Counted from the first letter of the stretch, positions 1 to 6,568 are shown. The stretch is 7,869 bases of DNA from CAYJOG01 sp964371695 [NCBI: uncultured bacterium] (GCA_964371695.1 CAYJOG010000113.1:1-7869); one strand, 5' to 3'. The notes: generated by a model from the sequence alone, not told the origin. Translations and numbers: made by a program.

Positions 1-1131
1 GGTGTGGGGTTTTATTTTCCACAGAAGCTCAACGCCCCCCCCGCGCCGCCGGACTACAAAAAAATGAAAAACATGGACGAACTGGTGCGCTACGGCAAAG
101 ACCTGGCCTTCAGCCCCGGCATGGGCTGCACCAGTTGCCACGGCGTGGGCGACCCCAGCAAAACCCGCTGCCCCGACTGGGACGGCGTGGGTCAGCGGGC
201 CGGTTCCCGCAAGCCGGGCACAATCGCCGCCGATTACCTGTTTGAGTCCATCACCAAACCCAGCGCGTTTGTGGTAGAGGGCTTTGGCGACATCATGAAG
301 GTGCCGCCCATGCCTGATCAGCGCGACGTTTACGCCATGGTCAGCTACCTGCAAAGCCTGGGGGGCAAGCCCGACGAGAGCCTGCTGGAAAAGGTCAAGT
401 CCATGCCCGCCCCGGCGAAGAAAAAAGAAAAACCCATCTGGGCCATTTCACCCGAAGAACACGGCGAAAAAATCGTCAAGGAATATGGCGGTTGCACCAA
501 CTGCCACGCCATTGACAACGACGACCCCGCCGACAAGGCCACTTACGACCCCAACTTTCCCAAAACCGGCCCCAGCCTGACCAAAATCGCCCTGCGCCAG
601 CACGAAGAAGACGGCAAGCTGGTGGACAACGACGCGAGATATCTCTTTGAGTCCATCCGCGAGCCGGACAAGGTGCTGGCCAAGGGCTGCAACGGCGTGG
701 AGGGCGGCCCCTGTTTCGGGGGTGTGATGCCCAAGACCTTTGCCGACCCCGCCGAGGCGGTGTATATGAGCGAGACCTATGTGGCGGACATCGCTGCCTA
801 TCTCTGGAGCCTGTCGGGCAAAAAGCTGGACCCGAAAAAAGCGAAGCTCTCTTTTGAAAATCCTGACCTGGGCCAGCCCAAACCCAGGGAACTGGCCGCC
901 AGCGTGAAAGTGCGCTGGACCCCCGAAGCCGTGGTGATGCTGAACGACAACGTGCCCTTTGCCCGCCCCATGATTCAGTCTTCGGTGGAACGCTTCGCCC
1001 GCAAACAGGGCCTGCGCCGGGTCACCCCTGCGCTTTATGAAGAAGCCCGCGCACACCGCCGCCCACCCTTTGCCAGCATGTTGGGCACGGGCAAAACCCA
1101 GGGCAAAACCCAAGGGGGTGAGGCCCGATGA
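1..1131 (+). CDS. Diheme cytochrome c with C-terminal PCP_red-like domain (5'-partial)
   Basis: The reading frame is open to the first base of the window, so the true start, and probably an export signal or membrane helix, lies upstream. A GTG at position 4 is available but no ribosome-binding site can be judged; residues here are counted from it. Two CxxCH heme-c motifs are present: C42-H46 (nt 127-141) and C164-H168 (nt 493-507). Likely methionine sixth ligands are M98 or M103 for domain 1 and M242 for domain 2. C229 and C237 could form a disulfide. Residues about 306-350 follow the PCP_red pattern (W306, EA309-310, VPF 317-319, R321, VERFAR 328-333, T341, EEAR 346-349), as at the C-terminus of BchB/ChlB. 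No membrane helix separates this tail from the heme domains, so it should be periplasmic as well. The role is inferred to be electron transfer in a membrane-associated complex with the next two cytochromes. The stop codon overlaps the next start (ATGA). Sure of cytochrome c; partner unknown. Confidence 0.88.
   Translation, partial: GVGFYFPQKLNAPPAPPDYKKMKNMDELVRYGKDLAFSPGMGCTSCHGVGDPSKTRCPDWDGVGQRAGSRKPGTIAADYLFESITKPSAFVVEGFGDIMKVPPMPDQRDVYAMVSYLQSLGGKPDESLLEKVKSMPAPAKKKEKPIWAISPEEHGEKIVKEYGGCTNCHAIDNDDPADKATYDPNFPKTGPSLTKIALRQHEEDGKLVDNDARYLFESIREPDKVLAKGCNGVEGGPCFGGVMPKTFADPAEAVYMSETYVADIAAYLWSLSGKKLDPKKAKLSFENPDLGQPKPRELAASVKVRWTPEAVVMLNDNVPFARPMIQSSVERFARKQGLRRVTPALYEEARAHRRPPFASMLGTGKTQGKTQGGEAR
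1089..1112 (+). repeat. 12-bp perfect tandem repeat, two copies
   Basis: The unit gggcaaaaccca occurs twice in a row (1089-1100 and 1101-1112) and encodes Gly-Lys-Thr-Gln twice at the extreme C-terminus of the diheme cytochrome. It lies directly before the purine-rich ribosome-binding stretch of the next gene (1113-1123). It is probably a small slippage duplication in an unconstrained tail. Confidence 0.85.
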
Positions 1132-1883
1132 AGCGCATTCTGACGCATCCCCTGGCCCTGGCCGCCGTGGCGTTTGTGCTGGTGCAGGCGGCTGTAGGGG
1201 CGTTCATTTCGCCGCCGCCGCCGGGCATGATCCGGCTGTTCTACGGCGCGGTCACCGTGGTGGGTATTCTGGTTTTCATCGCCAGCGACGACCGGCGTCT
1301 TCAGACCTTCTGGTCACCCATCGAGGCGGTTTTCCTGGCCCGGTGCCCCCAGACCAAGACGCTGCGCATTCTTCTTTTTCTGCTCATTCCGGCCCTGGTG
1401 GGCAACAAGGTTTATCAGGGGGCCAAGCCCAATTTCGCCCCCCCCGCCGAGCCGCGCACCGTTCACCCGGAACCCCCCGCCAGTCTCTCGGTGCTGGGCA
1501 AACAATATGCCCTCAAAGAGCTCAAAAATCCGTTGCACGAAGGCAAGGACATGGACAAGGTGGCCGAAGAAGGCCACCGCGTGTATTACCAGAACTGTTT
1601 CTTCTGCCACGGTGACAACCACCAGGGAGAAGGCATGTACGCCTATGGCCTGAACCCCATTCCCGCCAACTTCCGCGACAGCACCACCATCGCCATGTTG
1701 CAGGAAAGTTACGTGTTCTGGCGCGTGGGGCTGGGTTATTCGGGCCTGCCCGCCGCCGCCACCCCCTGGAACAGCGCCATGCCTGTGTGGGAGGAAATGC
1801 TGACCGAAGAAGAACTCTGGTCGGCCATCGTTTATATCTATGCGGCCACGGGCCAGTCTCCCCGCACCTGGGAGGTTCATTGA
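1128..1883 (+). CDS. Membrane-anchored mono-heme cytochrome c (three N-terminal TM helices)
   Basis: A 251-residue protein. Hydrophobic segments at about 8-28, 34-52 and 79-97 look like three membrane helices. The positive-inside rule (KR at 2-3; a basic 53-80 loop with R56, R57, R72, K77, R80) puts the N-terminus in the cytoplasm and the C-terminal heme domain in the periplasm. One CxxCH motif is present at C157-H161 (nt 1596-1610). M218 in an AMPVW context is the likely sixth ligand and is followed by the usual terminal helix (LTEEELWSAIVYIYA). A proline-rich linker (about 101-118) separates membrane and heme parts. The start is supported by an AGGGGG/GAGG stretch at 1113-1123 and by the ATGA overlap with the preceding stop, implying coupled translation. 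Inferred role: a membrane electron-transfer subunit linking the soluble-domain cytochromes, possibly to a quinol-oxidising partner encoded outside the window. The single c-heme domain is clear; the specific family was not recognised. Confidence 0.88.
   Translation: MKRILTHPLALAAVAFVLVQAAVGAFISPPPPGMIRLFYGAVTVVGILVFIASDDRRLQTFWSPIEAVFLARCPQTKTLRILLFLLIPALVGNKVYQGAKPNFAPPAEPRTVHPEPPASLSVLGKQYALKELKNPLHEGKDMDKVAEEGHRVYYQNCFFCHGDNHQGEGMYAYGLNPIPANFRDSTTIAMLQESYVFWRVGLGYSGLPAAATPWNSAMPVWEEMLTEEELWSAIVYIYAATGQSPRTWEVH
1870..1875 (+). promoter_or_regulatory. Ribosome-binding site deciding the start of the fused cytochrome gene
   Basis: GGGAGG sits 9 bases before the ATG at 1885. The frame is also open from an upstream ATG at 1840, but that would put 15 proline/arginine-rich residues before a clean signal peptide and overlap the preceding gene by 44 bases. 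The 1885 start is preferred. Confidence 0.75.
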
Positions 1884-1884
1884 C

Positions 1885-3771
1885 ATGTTGCGCCGTTATT
1901 TGAATCTCACCGTTTTCACGCTTGGTCTGGCCGTCGCCCAGGGCGCCCTGGCCATGTCCGTGCCCAAACTCTCACCCGCCGAAGAAGCCCAGGCCCAGAA
2001 GCTGTATTTCGACAAATGCAGCCACTGCCACGGCGTGAAGGGCGCGGGAGATGGTTATGCCGCCAAGGTGCTGCGCCCGCTGCCCCGCGACTTCACCAGT
2101 TGCCAGTGGAAGTTCCGCAGCTCGCGCCCCACCGAGGACACACAGCCCACGCTCAAAGACCTTTTCCGCTCCATCACCAACGGCATGCCCGGCACCTCCA
2201 TGCCCGCCTGGGGTGGAGACGGTGTGCTCATCAAGGAGCAGATGCTGGCCGAAGCCGACCGCTGGCTGCTGGCGAAATACATCATGCGTTTCTGCGAAAC
2301 CATGGCCGACCCCGAAGAGGCCGAGCCTAAAGAACACACCTGGCCCACACCGGGCGACCCCACACCCGAACAGCTCAAAGAGGGCCAGAAACTGTTTAAC
2401 CAGAACTGCGCCACCTGCCACGGTGAATCGGGCCGGGGCAACGGCCCCCAGGCCCCCGTGCAAACCTTTGACATTTCACCGGCGGTGCAGGAGGCCATCG
2501 GCGCGCCCGCGCCCAACGTGCCCATCTGGCCCCGCGACCTGCGCAAACCCTGGACCTTCCGCAACGGTTCGAACGTGGAGGACATCTACCGCACCATCAC
2601 CACCGGCCTCTTGGGTTCGCCCATGTCCAGTTTTGCCGAGCAACTCACCGACGAACAACGCACGGCGGTGGCCCAGTTTGTCAAAAGCCGCCACTACCCC
2701 GACACCATCCGGGATATTTCAGGGCGCAAAGAGGCCGTGGTGGCCGAACTGAAAACCGGCAAAATCTCTCTCGACCTTGAACACAAAATGTGGAAGCAGG
2801 CTGAAGAAGCGGCGTTCCCGCTCATTGGTCAGATTATCGCGCCGCCCCGCATGTTCTGGCCCAGCAATGATCTGGTGTGGGTCAAGGCGGTGTATACCAA
2901 AGACGAAGTGGGCGTGTATGTGAAGTGGGACGACCGCACCGGCCCCCAGGCCGACCCCAAGTTCCCCACGCTCAAAGAAAACGAAAAAGGCAAACTGGTG
3001 GTGGTGCCCGCGAGCGCCGCCGTGGCCGTGGGCCAGAAGCAGGTTTTCAAGGCCTACACCTATGCCGGTGAAGGCAAGTTCGATGAAGTGAAAGAAGTCG
3101 CGTGGTCGGTGGACAACGCCACCGGCGAAGTGGACGCGGCAGGGAATCTCACGGTGTTGTCCACCGGGGCGCTCACCGTCAAGGCCAAATCAAGAGACGG
3201 CAAAGAGGCCGCCGGTGCGGTGCTGGGTCTGAAGGAAGACGTGCTGCACGTGCAGGTGCCTACGCAGTTTTATGAAGGCGTGGAGAAGCCACATTTTCTC
3301 AACGGCGATCCGCGCCACACCGCACACCTGTGGACCTTCAGCAGCCAGAATCCCGGCGCGCTCAAAATCATCAAAAGCCAGAACCACTTTGAGAAAGACC
3401 AGACTGAAGCGCCGGAACTGGCGAAGTTCTTTCGTGTGAAGGGGCAATACCTGGACGGCCAGTGGCACGTCATCATCGTGCGCGATCGCAAAACCACCGG
3501 CAAAGAAGCCCAGATTCCGTTTGAAGACGGCCGGTTCACCCCCATGGCCTTCAATACCACCGACGGCGACAACGGCGAGGCGGGCATGATGAAAGCCATC
3601 AGCTCCTGGTTTGCCCTGTTGCCCAAGCCGCCGCCCGACAACAGCGCCAAAACAGCGGGTCTGGCGGGTTTCGGGGCCACGTTCCTTTTGCTGCTGCTCA
3701 TCGCATTTATCGTAAAGCGTTATGAAAAACCTGAAGCACCGGCGGCGTCATCCGCCCAGGGAGAGGCATAG
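1885..3771 (+). CDS. Fused cytochrome c / cytochrome c / EB_dh-like heme b protein with Big_2-like insert and C-terminal anchor
   Basis: A 628-residue protein counted from the ATG at 1885. Order of parts: signal peptide 1-23 with an ALA cleavage motif; cytochrome c domain 1 with C45-H49 (nt 2017-2031) and M101 or M106 as ligand; cytochrome c domain 2 with C175-H179 (nt 2407-2421) and probably M247; then about 308-580 resembling the ethylbenzene-dehydrogenase gamma / NxrC heme-b family. Hallmarks of that family are the W332...VKWDD (347-350) strands, the VQVP segment (456-459), PHFLNGD (469-475) followed by LW (482-483), and a terminal GDNGEAGMMKAISSW (561-575), where K570 matches the family's conserved lysine ligand. 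Residues about 371-450 interrupt this domain and look like a Big_2 Ig-like fold (VAVGQ, AWSVDNATGEVDAAGNLT, STGALTVKAKSRDG). A single membrane helix at 591-611 with a short basic cytoplasmic tail anchors the protein. Inferred role: a three-heme periplasmic wire. Usual EB_dh subunits partner with a molybdopterin enzyme, which is absent here. The EB_dh assignment is from motif reading only. Confidence 0.85.
   Translation: MLRRYLNLTVFTLGLAVAQGALAMSVPKLSPAEEAQAQKLYFDKCSHCHGVKGAGDGYAAKVLRPLPRDFTSCQWKFRSSRPTEDTQPTLKDLFRSITNGMPGTSMPAWGGDGVLIKEQMLAEADRWLLAKYIMRFCETMADPEEAEPKEHTWPTPGDPTPEQLKEGQKLFNQNCATCHGESGRGNGPQAPVQTFDISPAVQEAIGAPAPNVPIWPRDLRKPWTFRNGSNVEDIYRTITTGLLGSPMSSFAEQLTDEQRTAVAQFVKSRHYPDTIRDISGRKEAVVAELKTGKISLDLEHKMWKQAEEAAFPLIGQIIAPPRMFWPSNDLVWVKAVYTKDEVGVYVKWDDRTGPQADPKFPTLKENEKGKLVVVPASAAVAVGQKQVFKAYTYAGEGKFDEVKEVAWSVDNATGEVDAAGNLTVLSTGALTVKAKSRDGKEAAGAVLGLKEDVLHVQVPTQFYEGVEKPHFLNGDPRHTAHLWTFSSQNPGALKIIKSQNHFEKDQTEAPELAKFFRVKGQYLDGQWHVIIVRDRKTTGKEAQIPFEDGRFTPMAFNTTDGDNGEAGMMKAISSWFALLPKPPPDNSAKTAGLAGFGATFLLLLLIAFIVKRYEKPEAPAASSAQGEA
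2995..3234 (+). other. Big_2-like domain inserted in the EB_dh-like domain
   Basis: Residues about 371-450 of the fused cytochrome have the group 2 bacterial Ig-like pattern: a VAVGQ opening strand, WSVDN, a VDAAGNLT turn and STGALTVKAKSRDG near the end. Before it lies the VKWDD strand and after it the VQVP strand of the EB_dh-like domain, so the insert splits that domain rather than flanking it. The function is unknown; it may be a docking or spacer surface. Confidence 0.6.
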
Positions 3772-3774
3772 ACC

Positions 3775-5718
3775 ATGTACCAGAAAATCTACGTTCCACT
3801 GGACAACTCCGATCACTCCAACGCCTGCATAGACGTGGCGCTGGCCATGGCAGGCAAGTTTGGCGCCGAAGTGGTGGGCAGCCACGTTTATTCCGCCAAA
3901 ATGCACGATTACCGCTTCAAGCAGATGGAATACACCCTGCCCGATGAGTATCTGGTGGAAACCGAACTGGAGCGCCAGCGGCGCATCCACGACAGCCTCA
4001 TCACCATGGGGCTGGAACTGATCAGCGACAGTTATCTGGACGTGCTGGAAGCCCGCGCCAAAGAGCAGGGTGTGCCCATGCAGCGCAAGATGATGGACGG
4101 CAAGCACTACCGCGAAATCATCCGCGACGTGCAGGCCTCGGACTATGACCTGATGGTGCTGGGCTCGCTGGGCTGCGGTGCGGTGCGCGACAGCCTGATT
4201 GGCAGCGTGGCCGAGCGGGTGATGCGCAAGGTGGACGTGGACACCTTGCTGGTGAAGAACGTGGCCCCCAACGAAGACAACGACAGCATCGTGGTGGGCG
4301 TGGACGGCAGCCCCCAGAGTTTTGCGGCGCTCAAAACCGCCGTGATGTTCGCCAAGTGGTTTGGCAAACGCGTGAAGGCCATCGGCGTGTACGACCCCTA
4401 TCTGCACTACACCGTGTTCAACGGCATTGTGGACGTGCTGAGCGAGCGCGCCAGCAAGGTGTTCCGTTTCAAGGAGCAGGAACAACTGCACGAGGAAATC
4501 ATTGACACCGGCTTGGCGAAAATTTATCAGAGCCACCTGGAAGTGGCCCGCGCCGTGGCTGAGGAAGACGGCGTGGAAATCGAAACCGTGCTGTTGCCCG
4601 GCAAGTGTTTTGAGAAAGTGCTCCAGTTCTGCCGCAAAGAGAAACCCTGGTTGCTGGTGCTGGGCCGCGTGGGTGTGCACACCACCGAAGAAGAAGGCCA
4701 CATGGACCTCGGCTCGAACACCGAAAACCTGCTGCGGGGCGTGCCCTGCAACGTGTTCATCACCGCGCAGAAGTATTTCCCCAAAATCGACCTGAAGGCC
4801 GAAGAGAGCATTGCCTGGAGCAAAGAGGCCCTGGACCGCATGGAAAACGTGCCGCCCCTGGTGCGTGGCGTGGCCAAAACAGGCGTGCTGCGTTATGCCA
4901 TGGAGCGCGGCCACAGCGTGATCACCAGCAAGATCATTGACGAAGCCATGGAGGCCTTCATGCCCGAAGGCATGCTGCGCGCCATGGGCGAAGTGGCCCG
5001 CGACGTGATGATCGGCCAGATTGTGGAGCAGCAGACCCTGGCCCATGTGTGTTCCAACTGCGGTTACACAGCCAGGAGTGAAAAACCCCACCTTTGCCCC
5101 GTGTGCCGTGCGGCGGGCGACACCTTCAAGGTGCTGGACAAACAGGTGCTCGAAAGCCTCTACGGCCAGCAGCACGTGGAAGAAACCACCTTTGACGGTG
5201 TGCGCCTGAAATGGAGCGAAGAGGCGCGGATGCTGCTGAAGGAAATCAAGGACGGTTACCAGAAACGCCGGGCCAAGGCCCGCATCGAAAAACAGGCCCG
5301 CGTGCTCAAGCTGGCCGCCATCAGCGCGGATTTCGCCAAATCGGTTTTGGCCGAGGAACTGGGCGAAGAAGCCGCGAACGTCATCAGCGAGCGTTCCAGC
5401 GAGGCCCCCAAAGCGCAGGAAGAAGGTTTTGGTTATGTGTGGGAAGAAGCCGCACTGGGCCGCCTGAGTCGCGTGCCCGCCGGTTTCATGCGCAACATGA
5501 CCCGCCGCCGGGTAGAGGAATATGCCCGCGAAGCCGGGGCGGACATCATCACGCTTGCGGTGGCCGAGGAGGGCATCAACAAGGCCCGCGAACTGATGGG
5601 CGTGGTGATCGGCGAATACCGGGCCAAACGCACCGCCAACCCAGCCGCCAGCGCCGAGCAGGTGCTCAATGAAATCGGCAGCGGCCGGGGCGTGAACCTG
5701 GGTGAAAAGCCGGAGTAA
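3775..5718 (+). CDS. Tandem universal stress protein fused to PCP_red-like domains and a rubredoxin-like knuckle
   Basis: A 647-residue protein without signal peptide or membrane helix, so cytoplasmic. USP domain 1 (about 1-165) ends in the nucleotide-binding pattern GxxG-x9-GS (G130, G133, G143-S144). USP domain 2 (about 168-335) opens with VVGVDGSPQS (173-182) and has GxxG (297-300) but a longer x12 spacing to GS (313-314). PCP_red-like domain A is about 348-397 (W348, EA351-352, VPPLVR 359-364, YAMERG 374-379, IT 383-384, DEAMEA 389-394). Cysteines C426, C429, C441 and C444 (CSNCGY and CPVC) form a rubrerythrin-type rubredoxin knuckle. A helical stretch at 480-525 may be a decayed third PCP_red copy. 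PCP_red-like domain B is about 556-606 (W556, VPAGFMR 567-573, VEEYAREAG 580-588, IT 592-593). AGGGAGAGG at 3758-3766 supports the start, 3 bases after the previous stop. Inferred role: a nucleotide- and metal-responsive partner or regulator of the cytochrome module. Ordinary USPs are about 140-300 residues, so this fusion is unusual. Confidence 0.9.
   Translation: MYQKIYVPLDNSDHSNACIDVALAMAGKFGAEVVGSHVYSAKMHDYRFKQMEYTLPDEYLVETELERQRRIHDSLITMGLELISDSYLDVLEARAKEQGVPMQRKMMDGKHYREIIRDVQASDYDLMVLGSLGCGAVRDSLIGSVAERVMRKVDVDTLLVKNVAPNEDNDSIVVGVDGSPQSFAALKTAVMFAKWFGKRVKAIGVYDPYLHYTVFNGIVDVLSERASKVFRFKEQEQLHEEIIDTGLAKIYQSHLEVARAVAEEDGVEIETVLLPGKCFEKVLQFCRKEKPWLLVLGRVGVHTTEEEGHMDLGSNTENLLRGVPCNVFITAQKYFPKIDLKAEESIAWSKEALDRMENVPPLVRGVAKTGVLRYAMERGHSVITSKIIDEAMEAFMPEGMLRAMGEVARDVMIGQIVEQQTLAHVCSNCGYTARSEKPHLCPVCRAAGDTFKVLDKQVLESLYGQQHVEETTFDGVRLKWSEEARMLLKEIKDGYQKRRAKARIEKQARVLKLAAISADFAKSVLAEELGEEAANVISERSSEAPKAQEEGFGYVWEEAALGRLSRVPAGFMRNMTRRRVEEYAREAGADIITLAVAEEGINKARELMGVVIGEYRAKRTANPAASAEQVLNEIGSGRGVNLGEKPE
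5044..5142 (+). other. Rubredoxin-like four-cysteine knuckle within the USP fusion
   Basis: Residues about 424-456 contain CxxCGY (426-431), then CPVC (441-444) and a following phenylalanine (F451), as in the C-terminal rubredoxin domain of rubrerythrin. Four cysteinates could hold Fe or Zn; sequence alone cannot decide which. With iron it would be a redox site between the two PCP_red-like segments. Confidence 0.75.
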
Positions 5719-5730
5719 CGCCCGCCTTCG

Positions 5731-5758
5731 CCGTCATTCCCGCGAAAGCGGGAACCCC
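5731..5758. repeat. dRS3/REP-like dispersed palindrome
   Basis: A perfect 7-bp stem, TTCCCGC (5737-5743) with GCGGGAA (5748-5754), closes a GAAA tetraloop. The surrounding CGTCATTCCCGCGAAAGCGG matches the dispersed ATTCCC-N8-GGGAA type repeat known from Neisseria (dRS3) and many other proteobacterial genomes. It lies between the convergent ends of the USP and ppk2 genes. No T-run follows on either strand, so an intrinsic terminator role is not directly supported, although the hairpin could stabilise or block 3' ends. Confidence 0.7.
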
Positions 5759-5781
5759 GTTGAGACATAAACAAGAACACC

Positions 5782-6507
5782 TTATTTCTTGATGCCGAAA
5801 GCCTTCTCCAGTGAGGTGATCACGAGTTGGTTCACCCGCAGGCGGGCGTACCACTTGCGGTTGGCGGAGATCACGTTCCACGGGGCGTGTTCGGTGTCGG
5901 TTTTGGCCAGCATGTCGTTGAATGCCTTGTAATAGTCTTTGTATTGCTCGTGGGCGCGCCAGTCGCTGTCGGTGAGTTTCCAGCTTTTCATCGGGTTGCT
6001 TTTGCGTTCATCAAACCGCTTGCGCTGCTCTTTTTTGGAGATGTGAAAGAACACCTTGATAACTGGGGTGTTGTCGTCGGTGAGCAGTTTCTCGAACCAG
6101 TTGAGTTCGTCATAGGCCCGCTGCCAGTCTTTTTTTCCGCACAGGTTTTCGATGCGCTCCACCAGCACCCGGCCATACCAGGTGCGGTCGAACAGGGCGA
6201 TTTGCCCGGCCATGGGCAGGCGCTCGAAAAACCGCCACAGATAATGCCGGGCCAGTTCGTCGGGCGTGGGTGGGCCGATGGGATGCACCGTGTAACCCCG
6301 TGGGTCCAGCGGCTCGGTGAGGCGGCGGATGGCCCCGCCTTTGCCGCCGGCGTCCCAGCCCTCAAAGGCCAGCACGGCCTTGCGCCTGTTCTGGTGCATG
6401 AACTGCTGGAGATTGAGCATGCGCAGGTTGTAGTCCTTCAGGTCTTTTTCATACCTGCCCTTGTCCTCGACCTCCGGCCATTCTTCAAAATCTTCCAGAC
6501 GTTTCAT
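5782..6507 (-). CDS. ppk2: Polyphosphate kinase 2 family protein (single PPK2 domain)
   Basis: A 241-residue protein. PPK2 enzymes move the terminal phosphate between inorganic polyphosphate and nucleotides in the cytoplasm. The Walker A-type loop is EGWDAGGKGG (49-58; D52, K56), following a hydrophobic strand. The Walker B segment is ALFDRTWYGRVLVER (104-118; D107, R108, Y111, R113). The lid helix is around EQRKRFDERKSNPMKSWKL (160-178) with several basic residues, and the family's EQYKDYYKAFNDML helix lies at 187-200. The DRTWYGRVLVER wording is closest, from memory, to polyphosphate:AMP phosphotransferase-type PPK2 rather than the DRSWYNRAGVER type of ADP-preferring class I. However, the two-domain AMP enzymes are about twice as long. 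Substrate class is therefore uncertain. It is transcribed alone, convergent with the USP operon and divergent from hfq. No good Shine-Dalgarno is seen before the ATG. Confidence 0.93.
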   Translation of the reverse strand: MKRLEDFEEWPEVEDKGRYEKDLKDYNLRMLNLQQFMHQNRRKAVLAFEGWDAGGKGGAIRRLTEPLDPRGYTVHPIGPPTPDELARHYLWRFFERLPMAGQIALFDRTWYGRVLVERIENLCGKKDWQRAYDELNWFEKLLTDDNTPVIKVFFHISKKEQRKRFDERKSNPMKSWKLTDSDWRAHEQYKDYYKAFNDMLAKTDTEHAPWNVISANRKWYARLRVNQLVITSLEKAFGIKK

Positions 6508-6568
6508 GGGCCTATCTTAACCGACCGGCCAGGGGCCAGGGGCGGGCCTTTGGCGGAATGAGCCGGGT

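Noticed and set aside
1840-1884. Upstream ATG as start of the fused cytochrome gene
   Set aside because: It would add 15 residues ahead of a good signal peptide, whereas the ATG at 1885 has GGGAGG at ideal spacing.
3748-5175. Long minus-strand open frame (about 475 codons) opposite the USP fusion
   Set aside because: It is histidine/alanine/glycine-rich with no recognisable domain, and lies opposite a gene with clear USP and rubredoxin motifs; an antisense shadow of GC-rich codon use.
4816-5592. Genuine protochlorophyllide or nitrogenase-like reductase activity for the USP fusion
   Set aside because: Only the small C-terminal PCP_red-type domain is present; the catalytic nitrogenase-like core of BchB/ChlB is absent.
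5737-5754. Intrinsic terminator for the USP operon or ppk2
   Set aside because: The stem is good but no T-run follows on either strand; the sequence fits a dispersed repeat better.
6514-6542. Leaderless minus-strand promoter for ppk2 (TAAGAT near the ATG)
   Set aside because: The -10-like hexamer has no acceptable -35 partner at 16-18 bases.
5827-6561. Plus-strand open frame opposite ppk2
   Set aside because: The minus-strand frame has intact PPK2 Walker motifs. The plus-strand product is low-complexity hydrophobic and has no supporting start signal.
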